Assembly (NCBI GenBank): GCA_000434675.1
Contig: HF988640.1
Span: 95,902-121,481, forward strand
DNA length: 25,580 nt
Source of the DNA: Faecalibacterium sp. CAG:1138
Lineage (GTDB): Bacteria > Bacillota > Clostridia > Christensenellales > CAG-917
Direction of reading: 5' to 3'
Under the pieces are notes generated by a model. That model worked only from the letters and a program-made list of their open reading frames with translations, did no database searches and was not told where the DNA came from. Both the position numbers and the translations under genes were made by a program. Position 1 is the stretch's first letter. Every line of letters begins with the position of its first letter. Below, in pieces: positions 14,716-23,054 of this stretch.

Positions 14716-14799
14716 ATGGCCTCAATCCGCAAAAAACATTTTTTAACTTATCTGTTTGAATATGAAAAAACCTATTGTTGCAATTTTATACGATTTTGA
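14716..14799 (+). CDS. Possible 27-residue upstream ORF overlapping the HAD start
   Basis: ATG 14716 lies just after GGAAAGAG and opens a 27-codon frame that ends at TGA 14797-14799, inside the HAD gene in another frame. It starts about 10 bases into the predicted transcript. The HAD start itself has no ribosome binding site, so this frame may couple or tune its translation. Composition is unremarkable. Confidence 0.25.
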   Translation: MASIRKKHFLTYLFEYEKTYCCNFIRF

Positions 14800-15601
14800 C
14801 AAAACTCTCTGCACCAGAGATATGCAGGAGTACACCTTCATTCCGTCCGTCGGCATGGAGCCCGACGATTTTTGGGCGGAAACCTCCGTCGTTGCCCAAA
14901 GAGAGCAGATGGACGGGATTCTGACCTATATGTACTGCATGATGGAAAAGGCCGAAGAAGCGGGCAATCCCTTAAAGCGCGAAATGCTGGTGGAGTGCGG
15001 CAAGGACGTGGAATATCACCCGGGCGTGGAGGGCTGGTTCGACCGCATCAACGAATACGGCAAAAAGGCCGGCGTCGAGGTGGAGCATTATATTTTGTCG
15101 TCGGGGCTTAAAGAAATCATCGAAGGCACCACCGTGGCCAAGTATTTCAAAAAGATTTATGCGTCCGAGTTTTTGTACGGGCCGGACGGCAAGGCAAAAT
15201 GGGCGAAAATGGCCGTTAACTACACCAACAAAACGCAGTTCGTTTACAGGATAAACAAGGGCGTTCTGGACATCTGCAACAACTTCGATCTGAACACTTC
15301 CACTCCGGAATGGGACAGAAGGGTAAATTTTGGGAATATGATTTATCTGGGCGACGGGCTGACCGACGTTCCGTGTATGAAGCTGGTGAAGCAGTCGGGC
15401 GGGCATTCCATAGGTCTTTATCCGAAAGGCGAAAAAGCAGAGGCGCAGCCGCTTCTGAAGCATGACCGCGTGGACTGGATTTTCGAAGCGGACTACCGTG
15501 AGGGCAGCGAGCTTGACACCGCCATGAAGGACCTTCTGGAAAAGCTTGCCTACGACAACCGCCTGTCCGAGCTTTCGGACAAACAGAAAAAAGAGCTTTA
15601 A
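14762..15601 (+). CDS. HAD-superfamily phosphatase
   Basis: A 279-residue cytoplasmic hydrolase of the haloacid dehalogenase superfamily. Motif I is YDFDKT (D11 nucleophile, D13 acid/base), motif II is ILSSG (about 112-116), and motif IV is YLGDGLTDVP (about 199-208). The inserted helical cap between motifs I and II (about 20-95) suggests a phosphoserine-phosphatase-like subgroup. The substrate is unknown. ATG 14762 is preferred over TTG 14756, two codons earlier; both lack a ribosome binding site. It has its own promoter and a strong terminator, so it appears to be a single-gene unit. Confidence 0.88.
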   Translation: MKKPIVAILYDFDKTLCTRDMQEYTFIPSVGMEPDDFWAETSVVAQREQMDGILTYMYCMMEKAEEAGNPLKREMLVECGKDVEYHPGVEGWFDRINEYGKKAGVEVEHYILSSGLKEIIEGTTVAKYFKKIYASEFLYGPDGKAKWAKMAVNYTNKTQFVYRINKGVLDICNNFDLNTSTPEWDRRVNFGNMIYLGDGLTDVPCMKLVKQSGGHSIGLYPKGEKAEAQPLLKHDRVDWIFEADYREGSELDTAMKDLLEKLAYDNRLSELSDKQKKEL

Positions 15602-15603
15602 TC

Positions 15604-15634
15604 AAAAACCTCCGCCTGAAAGCGGAGGTTTTTT
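15604..15634. terminator. Bidirectional terminator between HAD and PH-domain genes
   Basis: CCTCCGC (15609-15615) pairs with GCGGAGG (15622-15628) around a 6-base loop. T6 follows on the plus strand and T5 on the minus strand. It serves both convergent genes. Confidence 0.92.
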
Positions 15635-15643
15635 AAGATTAAA

Positions 15644-16291
15644 CTAATCTCTATAGGTGTATTTGGTGTTGTAGCCGTCGTTTTCGGCCGGGCGGAGGTT
15701 GTTCGGAAACTGTATGTCCGTTTTGATGTCCACGACGATTTTTTGCAGCTTTTCGGTGAGGGTATACGGGTTTTCCAGATCGTAAAGCACGTTTGCGCCC
15801 CCGATGCTTTTGATATAGATGTCGCCGACTTTCTCGATGCGGTCCACAAGCCCCACCCTTAGGTTCACGGAGTCGATTTCCGAATAATAGATGTTTTTGA
15901 AATCGATGCCGATGATGCCCGATTTTATGATGATGCGCTTGTTTGTGAAGGCGTATTCCAAATTTTCATGCTGTCTGTTTGCCGTCAGAACGTTCGACAG
16001 CCAAATCCACACAGGCATCAGATGGAACAGGAAAAACACCGCCATAAATATTTTGACAGATGCCGGGATTTCGTCCATTGTCCCGATCATAAGGCCGATA
16101 AACGCGCCGTCGAAAAGCAGCCAGATAAGCGCAATCGGCAGCATTTTTGTGAACGCGTTAATAAGGAACGCGCGCTTTTTCGGTTTGCCGCTCCACAAAA
16201 TTTGTTCGTCCGAGCCTATCACGTCCTCGATGTTTTTGAGGTCGCGGCCGGATGGATCTATCTTAAAATAGTTTTCGTCAAGTTTCGCCAT
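15644..16291 (-). CDS. Membrane protein with bacterial PH-like domain (YdbS/DUF304 type)
   Basis: A 215-residue protein with a cytoplasmic N-terminus (EQILWSGKPKKRAFL, typical of this family), two transmembrane helices (about 44-66 and 78-98), then a bacterial PH-like domain. That domain is seen in YAFTNKRIIIKSGIIGID (about 113-130), followed by FKNIYYSEIDSVNL and VGDIYIKSIGG. Proteins of this type sit in the cytoplasmic membrane; their molecular role is mostly unknown. ATG 16291 has GAGGAG seven bases upstream. It is monocistronic between its own promoter and the shared terminator. Confidence 0.88.
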   Translation of the reverse strand: MAKLDENYFKIDPSGRDLKNIEDVIGSDEQILWSGKPKKRAFLINAFTKMLPIALIWLLFDGAFIGLMIGTMDEIPASVKIFMAVFFLFHLMPVWIWLSNVLTANRQHENLEYAFTNKRIIIKSGIIGIDFKNIYYSEIDSVNLRVGLVDRIEKVGDIYIKSIGGANVLYDLENPYTLTEKLQKIVVDIKTDIQFPNNLRPAENDGYNTKYTYRD

Positions 16292-16319
16292 AGTTTGCTC
16301 CTCGATGTTTTATGGACAG

Positions 16320-16348
16320 AGTATAACACAAAAAAACCAAAAAATCAA
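16320..16348 (-). promoter_or_regulatory. Promoter of the PH-domain gene
   Basis: TTGATT (16348-16343), 17 bases, TATACT (16325-16320). Confidence 0.65.
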
Positions 16349-16357
16349 CGGGTTTTC

Positions 16358-16386
16358 AAAAAACGCAGGCCGAAGCCTGCGTTTTT
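16358..16386 (-). terminator. Terminator of the surface-protein operon
   Basis: ACGCAGGC (16363-16370) pairs with GCCTGCGT (16375-16382) around a CGAA/TTCG loop, flanked by A/T runs. T6 follows on the minus strand just past the giant lipoprotein gene. Confidence 0.92.
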
Positions 16387-16392
16387 GACGTT

Positions 16393-19300
16393 TTAGTTCC
16401 AAGCGGAACCGTTGTAGGTGTAGGTTGTTCCTTTTGCAAGAGCGGTCCCGTCGGAGAACCTTGCGGTTTCATTTGCCGTGAATACCGTGGTAAAACTGCC
16501 TAAGCCGATTAAAGCTTGCCAAGATTTGGTATCACCGCTGTTGCCTTCTTTTGAAGTGACCGAAAGCGTTGCCGATGAGGAAACGACGACTTTTGCGCCC
16601 GAAGCGGTTGATTTGATTTCGCCGCCGAACGAGCCGTTTACGTTGTAAGTGCCGTTCACCACGAAGTTTGCCGCCGATTTGGACGGATATATCGATCCGC
16701 CGAACTCCATGTCGGTGAAAGTGCTGTAAACAATTACTGCCTCGGAAGTCGTAAGCGTGGCGTTTTGGGCAACGGTTACGTTCGCTCCCGTCAAAACTTT
16801 GTATTTATACGGAGCCGTCAACGTTGTCGCCGTAGTGCCGTCGCCGATGTTTACGTTGTAAGTCCACGGGATAGGGAACTGCACGTCGGCCATTTTTGCG
16901 TCAACACCCGATACCGACAAGGTCAAGGAACCGAGAGTTGCTGTGCCGACTATCGTCAAAGTAGCCTTCTGAGCCGATCTGTCATAAGTTTTTTCGAGAT
17001 AGCCGGAGGATATTTGAATTATGCCGCTTGAACCTATCATTTCTTTCTTGTCAGTGTTATGCTTGCCGCTTGCATATAAATCGACGTAGCCGGTATGTTT
17101 TGCACCCGCTTCGTAGATTTGACGACATTGAACGTTCGGCATTTCGTACTGACTAAACGGCGAGATCTTGCCTTTGTTGAACACGGTGACGGTGTTCGTG
17201 CCGCCTCTGAAGTCAATGACGACAAACGGACTATAGACGTTTGCGCCCGACTTGAAGGTTGCGGTGCCGGTGCCTTTCACAAAGCCTTTTGCGTCGAGGT
17301 TGGAGCCGGAATTGAAGGTCATGTTGCCGTTGTTGACAAGCTGGCTATGCTTTCCGGAAGTGCCGCCGCTGTAACCGACGGTTCCACGACCCAAAATGCC
17401 TTGAATTCGCACGTTGCCGTTGACGGTGAGGTTTGCGCCGGTCATTATCGTCAGAATGTGTTCGATGTAATCGGAGATTGTGTCAACGTATGACGGTGCG
17501 CCGGCGTCAGAATTATAAGTTGCAGAGCCCAAAGCAGAGCTGTCGGAGCTTGCCGACAGGAGCAAGGTTGCGCCCGATGCCAAAGTGTAGTCGCCTGCGG
17601 AGAGGAATACTTTGGCGTAGACACCGCCGTTCGAGGCAAGCGTTATCGTGCTTCCGCTGCCCGCGCTTTGAAGCGCTTTTTCCAAAGTGGTCAGGGTGCC
17701 CCCGACGTTTGCCGCCCTTACGCCCAAAGTGGTTTCGCAGGTCGTCGCATTATAGTTGCCGGTTTCGGAAACGAACACTTTCACCTTATAGATTCCGCCG
17801 TCAACGACGTTGTTACCGCCTTGAGGCGAATTAAGAATCTGATAAGTGTAGGATGCGACGTCCCAGCCGCTGTCGGAGTTCGGCTTAAGAACTTCGGAGA
17901 GACTGTCGAACAGGTTGCCGCCGTTCCAGTCGATTTCGGCGTAGTCGCAGCTTGCGCTGGCGTCAGCCTTTTCGAGAATAAGGGTAACGGTGGTGTCGAA
18001 CGGCAGATAGTTTTGAGGATCGGCGTTGTAGGTTGCTTCATACGCGGTTTTTGTGCAGAAAGCAAGTTCTGCTTCGTCCTTCCAGAAGAATCCTCCGTCA
18101 AGGGTTATGGAGCCGAGGGTAAGGCCTTTGCTGTATTGTCCTCTGACGGTCTTCGACGGCACGTCGGACGCGTTGTAGGTTGCTTTTTCAACCGTCAGAA
18201 CGCCGTCGGAGCCTTTGGTCAAAGTGTAGTTTTGCGTCGTGGATTTGTCGAGGTCGACGTTGTAGCGATAACCTTCGGCAATAACCGGCGAGGATTTTTT
18301 GTAAGTGGTTTCGTACCTTATAGTCAGGCAAGCCTCGTTGTCGGAGAACTTGAAGCCTTCGGCCGTGAAACCGAAATCAGGGATAGGATCGCCGTAGGTT
18401 ACCGTGGCCGTCGGGTTGACGGTGACGATAAGGGTGGCTTTTTCCACCGTCATGGAATAAGGGGACACGGTGGCGGTGTAGTTTTTGGAATCGAGCGTTC
18501 CGTTTACCTTGAAGGTGCCTGCGGCAGGAGCGGTGAGATAATCGGTCGAATAGGTCATCACGCCGACGTCCGCTTTTTCGTCGCCCGCTTTGAGGCCGGA
18601 AGTAACGATGAAGTCGAAGGCAGGGGTTTCGCCGTAAACGATTGCAGAAGGGCCGGTTACGGTGGCCGTCAAATCGGCCTTCAGAACCGTGAGAACGCCT
18701 TTTACGACTATGAATTCGTAGTTGTTGTTTTCTGCCGTTTCCGCGCCTATTTCAAAGGTTTCGCCCGCGTTCGCGCCCACGTTGTATGTGGTGTTATAGG
18801 ACGTGACGGGAACTTTGTCGTCGCCGTAGAGCGGAGTGTTTTCAAAACCGCATACCGAGGTGTCGAAATCGTCGCCGTAAACGACGGTTTGACTGTGCAC
18901 CGTCACGGTAACTTTGCGTTTTTCAACCGTAAGCGTTCCGTTTTGAACGGTGAAGTCATAGTTTCCGTTATCTGCTACGCTAACCGTGATTACGTAGGAA
19001 GTGCCGGCAGCCATACCTGCGGCATAGTCCGCGGAAAGTGTAACTTCAACGCCGTCCGAGCCGTAGAGGCCGGATGCGGCGTAGGTCAAGTCCGGCTTGT
19101 CGTAGCCGTATTCGACGGTTTTGTCTTCCGCTTTCACGGTAGCTTTCCTTGGCACGCAAACCACTTTTGAGGAAGTGGTGACGCTGTAGTTGTCGTCGAG
19201 GACGATTGCAGTAGCGTCGTACCGGCCGACGTTTGCGCCCGCGTAGTAGTACGTTTCGAGGCGGACGACGGAGGCGTATTCGGCAGGGATGTCAAACGCT

Positions 19301-22300
19301 GCCGCTTCGTCGCCGTAGGAAACCGTGACGTCCGACGGGCTTACGTCCACGGCCTTTTTATCCACGGTCAGTTTGCCGACCGTGGTCACGATTTCGTAGT
19401 TTGCGTTTTCGGTGAAGCCGACGGTTACGTCGTACTTGCCGACGTTTGCGCCCTTGGCGTAGGCGGACGATACGGTGATATTCAGAGATTCGAGATCTTC
19501 GGCCAGAATGCCCGTTTGCGAGTAGCCGTATTCGGGCGCTTCGTCGCCGTAAACCACGTTTACGTCGTTTGCCTTGACGGTGGCCGCGCGTTTTTGAATT
19601 TCAACCGTGAATTTGCCGACGGTCCGGGTGAAACCTTCCTTTTCCAGTTTGAAGAAAACGGTGTAGGTGCCGGCGTTTGTAAATTCGGGGCTTGTGGTAA
19701 GGCTATAGTCCGCGCCGTCTGTGGAATAGGTTATCAAGGTGCCTTCTTCCACGGTAACAGTGCCGCCGTGAGCCCGTCCGTCGTATGCGCCGACGTAGCC
19801 TTTTGCATCGTGAGTGATGTGTTTGGTGGATATGGTTACGTTGAGGTCGTATTTAATGACGTAAGAAGCCAGACGGTCTTCGGAGCCGCGCAGAATCTTC
19901 AAAAGAGTAGGTTCTTCGAAATCGTTCGAAAGGTCGCCTTTTGCGACGTATTCGCCGTCTTCTGCGGACGAGGTTTTAAGGGTAAGATAGAGCTTGTCTC
20001 CCGAAACCATGCCCGAAATTTCTTCGCCTTCGATGACGAGGCTCCACTTGTTGCCGCTTTGAGCCACGATGACGGTTCTCGAAACGGTGATTTCTTTCGG
20101 GGTAACGGTGAGGGTTCCGCTTTGAACGGTGACGTCGTAGTTGACGTTTTCCGAAAATTCTACGAGCACTTGGTATTCTCCGGCTTTGTCGCCTGCGATA
20201 TAAGAGGTTTTTGCCGTAAAGCCTAGGTCGTCGGTGCCGTAAACGGAGCCCGAAACGAGGCTGTAAGAAAGGGAAGGAGCCGCGCTGCCGTATTCGGCGG
20301 TGTTGTCTTCCGCTTTCACGGTTATTTTTCGCGCCGTAACCGTCAGAGTTCCTTTTTCGACGGTGACGACGTAGTTGTCGTTTGTCGCCGAGCCCGTGAC
20401 GTCGTATGCGCCGACGCTTGCGCCCGTGTAGTAGGTTTTTGCCGCAAACGTAAGGCCGAGGTCGTCGGTGCCGTAAACGGAGCCGCTCAAAACGTCGAAG
20501 TCGTAGGTTTCAGGGGCAGCTTCGCCGTAAACCACGGTTTTTGCCGTCGCCTTGACGGATACCTCGCGTTTCGTGACGGTGAGCGTTCCGTTTTGGACGG
20601 TTGCGGAATAGTTATTATTGTGGCAAACAGCCGTAATTTCAAAGGTTTCGCCTGCGCCCCCGCCGACTCTGTAAGAAGAGGAATAAACGACGTTAAGTTC
20701 GTCGGAGCCGAAAATTTCGCCCGAAACGATATCGCAATTTTGTTTCGCCGCGTCAAACTCGTCGCCGTAGGTGACGGTGCCGTCCGAAACGCGCAAGGTT
20801 ATTTCTCGCGGGGTAACGGTGAGCGTGCCGCTTTCGAAAGTGAAAACGTAGTTAGCGTGCGCCGCGCTTACCGAAATTTCGTATTCGCCGACAGGCGTGC
20901 CGCTTACGTTCTCGTCGCAGGTAAGGGTAGGTTCCGCGGTGTCTCCCTCCAAAAGCCCGACGAACGTTGCCGTGAGAGTTGCGGCGTCGCCGTAAACAAC
21001 GGTTTTGTCGTCAGCCTTGACGGTGGCCGTGCGCGGTCTTATGTCGATTTTGCCGTTTTGGACGGTTACGTCGAAGTTGTCGGAATCGATTTTTGCCATA
21101 TACACCGTCTTTTCGCCAACGCCGTCGCCTTGGACGTAGTCGGTGGAAAGAGCGGCAAGAAGGTCGTCCTTAAGAAGAGCTTCGAGTTCAGAGGAGAGCG
21201 TTTCGCCGACGAATTCGTAGGAAAGCGTCGGAGCCTTGTTGCCGTAAGTTACGACGGTGTCTTTTGCCTTCACCAGAACCGCAAGCTTTTTGATGGTCAC
21301 GGTGAAGCTGTTGTTTTCGGTTTTATAGCCGCCGCGCTCGATGCGATAATATACGGTATATGCGCCCGCGTCCGTGAAAGTAGGGATAGCCGCTTTGAAA
21401 TTTTCGCCGTCGGTGCTGTAGGTTACGTTGAAGCCTTCAAGCGTAAGCGACGCAAAATGTTCCTTGCCGTCAAAGGTGGTTTCCACGTTTTCGACAGGGG
21501 TATATTCGACGTTTGCAAGCCCGATAGAGGCGGAAACGGTCAGAGTAACTTTGTAGTTTTTGGAAACGTCCTTGTCGTTTCTTTCGACTTTTACGGACAA
21601 AACGGTTATGCCGGAGCTTTCTCCGTCGCGGTAGAAGTATTCGCCGGCGTTAGGAGAATCGGTTTTGAATTCGACGGTCAGCTCGTCCCCGTCCGGCAAA
21701 TCTTCGGACGACACGTTGCCGGAGAAAGTAAGCGGGGTGCCGTCGTAGGTTTTTTGGACGTCCGCTACGCTTGCCGACACGGCTTTTTCCTTAACGGTTA
21801 TAAACGAGGTTACCACGTTTAAGTCGTAGTTGTCGGCCCAAAGCCCGTCTTCGCCGACTTTTACGGAGAGAGAGTATTTGCCGACGTCCGCGCCTTGGAC
21901 GTATTCGGTCAGGAAGTGCTTTTCGCCTCTGACCACGCTTTCGTCGTCAGAGCCTTTGAAACCCGAATAGGTTACTTCGGCCGATGCGAAATCGTCGCCG
22001 TAAACGAAGTTTATCGGCGATACGGTTGCGGTTAAAGTCGCTTTTTGCACGGTTACGGTTACCGTGGATTCGGCAGAGCTTTCGCCGCGGCCTTCGTAGG
22101 AGGCCGTAACTTTTACGGTGTAGGTGTGAGTGCCTGCGTTAAGGCCGGAAATTTCGATTTCGAGGCCGTCGGCCACTTTTCGTCCCGCAAGGTACCAAGA
22201 ATAAGCGTAGTTAATTGCCTCCACGTTGTTGGAAGCAGGGGTTGCAACCAAGGTTTTGGTTTCGCCGTAAACCATGGTAAGAGGCAAAGCGGTTGCGGCG

Positions 22301-23043
22301 TTAGGTTTTGCAACCGACCATTTTGCGTAGTAAGTCGCGTCTTTTTCAAAATATTTTCCCTCGACGTATTCGTTGCCTTCTGCGTCGAACCAGCCTTCGA
22401 ACTTAAAGCCCGCAAGTTCCGGATTTTCGACGGAAGGTATAACGTCGGCCGCCGTGCCGGTTCTTACTTCGTAAGGAGAGGCGTCGCCCTTTTCTTTGTA
22501 GAAGATTACGGTGTACGATTGCATGTCGGAAAACAGCGCGTTCACTTGCAAAACTCCTGTTATGACGGCGAAATCCTTATCCCAGCCGGCAAAAACCTTG
22601 CCCGCCGGAATTTTGTCCTTAAAGGTTTCCGGATTCGGAGCGGTTGCCGCCTTGCCGTATTCAACGTTGTCGGAGGAAACGACTTCGCCGTTCACGACGA
22701 AGTTGACGCGGAAAAGCTTAACTTCCCATATAGCGAAAACCTGCGTGCCGTCTGCAAGGTTCCGAAGGTTTTCGACGAAGGTCGTGCCGCCTGCGGATTT
22801 GCTCCAGCCCAAAAAACGATAGCCCTCGCGAGTGACGTTCGGGGCCTTTGCCGAAGCCGTCATTTTGACGCTTTGGGTTTTTCCGGTGCCGTCGTTGAAA
22901 TTGAAGATAACGGTCGGATAGGTTTTGTTGTTGTCATCCGGGCTCGGGGTGTCGGGAACGTTGGTTTTATGACACGCCGCCATAGACAATGCGACGAGCA
23001 TAATCAACGCCAGACATATCAGAAAAGATATTCTTTTTTTCAT
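16393..23043 (-). CDS. Giant MBG-repeat lipoprotein with InlB-type repeats (2,216 residues)
   Basis: A secreted, lipid-anchored surface protein. The signal peptide ends in the lipobox-like SMAAC with Cys24. Then come three InlB/Listeria-Bacteroides-type repeats (about 42-243; marks GYRFLGWS, VFAGWDK and FKFEGWFDAEG, ending YYAKW), and one Ig-like unit. About thirteen MBG-like beta units follow (about 250-1590), each marked by a VxYG[DEN] strand and usually closed by GTLTV; two or three further units carry YDG or FDG instead. The last 600 residues are Gly/Ser/Asn/Thr-rich and beta-structured, with no LPxTG or S-layer anchor. An adhesive or matrix-binding stalk is likely; the ligand is unknown. 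ATG 23043 has GGAGA seven bases upstream. It follows the upstream beta-helix gene by 11 bases, in one operon. Confidence 0.9.
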   Translation of the reverse strand: MKKRISFLICLALIMLVALSMAACHKTNVPDTPSPDDNNKTYPTVIFNFNDGTGKTQSVKMTASAKAPNVTREGYRFLGWSKSAGGTTFVENLRNLADGTQVFAIWEVKLFRVNFVVNGEVVSSDNVEYGKAATAPNPETFKDKIPAGKVFAGWDKDFAVITGVLQVNALFSDMQSYTVIFYKEKGDASPYEVRTGTAADVIPSVENPELAGFKFEGWFDAEGNEYVEGKYFEKDATYYAKWSVAKPNAATALPLTMVYGETKTLVATPASNNVEAINYAYSWYLAGRKVADGLEIEISGLNAGTHTYTVKVTASYEGRGESSAESTVTVTVQKATLTATVSPINFVYGDDFASAEVTYSGFKGSDDESVVRGEKHFLTEYVQGADVGKYSLSVKVGEDGLWADNYDLNVVTSFITVKEKAVSASVADVQKTYDGTPLTFSGNVSSEDLPDGDELTVEFKTDSPNAGEYFYRDGESSGITVLSVKVERNDKDVSKNYKVTLTVSASIGLANVEYTPVENVETTFDGKEHFASLTLEGFNVTYSTDGENFKAAIPTFTDAGAYTVYYRIERGGYKTENNSFTVTIKKLAVLVKAKDTVVTYGNKAPTLSYEFVGETLSSELEALLKDDLLAALSTDYVQGDGVGEKTVYMAKIDSDNFDVTVQNGKIDIRPRTATVKADDKTVVYGDAATLTATFVGLLEGDTAEPTLTCDENVSGTPVGEYEISVSAAHANYVFTFESGTLTVTPREITLRVSDGTVTYGDEFDAAKQNCDIVSGEIFGSDELNVVYSSSYRVGGGAGETFEITAVCHNNNYSATVQNGTLTVTKREVSVKATAKTVVYGEAAPETYDFDVLSGSVYGTDDLGLTFAAKTYYTGASVGAYDVTGSATNDNYVVTVEKGTLTVTARKITVKAEDNTAEYGSAAPSLSYSLVSGSVYGTDDLGFTAKTSYIAGDKAGEYQVLVEFSENVNYDVTVQSGTLTVTPKEITVSRTVIVAQSGNKWSLVIEGEEISGMVSGDKLYLTLKTSSAEDGEYVAKGDLSNDFEEPTLLKILRGSEDRLASYVIKYDLNVTISTKHITHDAKGYVGAYDGRAHGGTVTVEEGTLITYSTDGADYSLTTSPEFTNAGTYTVFFKLEKEGFTRTVGKFTVEIQKRAATVKANDVNVVYGDEAPEYGYSQTGILAEDLESLNITVSSAYAKGANVGKYDVTVGFTENANYEIVTTVGKLTVDKKAVDVSPSDVTVSYGDEAAAFDIPAEYASVVRLETYYYAGANVGRYDATAIVLDDNYSVTTSSKVVCVPRKATVKAEDKTVEYGYDKPDLTYAASGLYGSDGVEVTLSADYAAGMAAGTSYVITVSVADNGNYDFTVQNGTLTVEKRKVTVTVHSQTVVYGDDFDTSVCGFENTPLYGDDKVPVTSYNTTYNVGANAGETFEIGAETAENNNYEFIVVKGVLTVLKADLTATVTGPSAIVYGETPAFDFIVTSGLKAGDEKADVGVMTYSTDYLTAPAAGTFKVNGTLDSKNYTATVSPYSMTVEKATLIVTVNPTATVTYGDPIPDFGFTAEGFKFSDNEACLTIRYETTYKKSSPVIAEGYRYNVDLDKSTTQNYTLTKGSDGVLTVEKATYNASDVPSKTVRGQYSKGLTLGSITLDGGFFWKDEAELAFCTKTAYEATYNADPQNYLPFDTTVTLILEKADASASCDYAEIDWNGGNLFDSLSEVLKPNSDSGWDVASYTYQILNSPQGGNNVVDGGIYKVKVFVSETGNYNATTCETTLGVRAANVGGTLTTLEKALQSAGSGSTITLASNGGVYAKVFLSAGDYTLASGATLLLSASSDSSALGSATYNSDAGAPSYVDTISDYIEHILTIMTGANLTVNGNVRIQGILGRGTVGYSGGTSGKHSQLVNNGNMTFNSGSNLDAKGFVKGTGTATFKSGANVYSPFVVIDFRGGTNTVTVFNKGKISPFSQYEMPNVQCRQIYEAGAKHTGYVDLYASGKHNTDKKEMIGSSGIIQISSGYLEKTYDRSAQKATLTIVGTATLGSLTLSVSGVDAKMADVQFPIPWTYNVNIGDGTTATTLTAPYKYKVLTGANVTVAQNATLTTSEAVIVYSTFTDMEFGGSIYPSKSAANFVVNGTYNVNGSFGGEIKSTASGAKVVVSSSATLSVTSKEGNSGDTKSWQALIGLGSFTTVFTANETARFSDGTALAKGTTYTYNGSAWN
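20225..20484. repeat. Exact 26-base direct repeat inside the MBG array
   Basis: The same 26 bases occur at 20225-20250 and 20459-20484, exactly 234 bases (78 codons) apart and in frame. They encode the GSVYGTDDLG region of two adjacent MBG units. This points to recent unit duplication or exchange. Confidence 0.8.
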
Positions 23044-23054
23044 TTTAACTCTCC

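Noticed and set aside
17668..19170. Long plus-strand open frame (500 codons) opposite the giant lipoprotein
   Set aside because: It is antisense to a well-supported coding frame with clear MBG repeats, lacks a ribosome binding site and has low-complexity, family-less content. The same holds for the frames at 19516-20226, 20593-21822 and 22045-23058.
16393..23043. LPxTG or S-layer anchor on the giant protein
   Set aside because: The C-terminus ends TYTYNGSAWN with no sorting motif, hydrophobic helix or basic tail; the anchor is the N-terminal lipobox.
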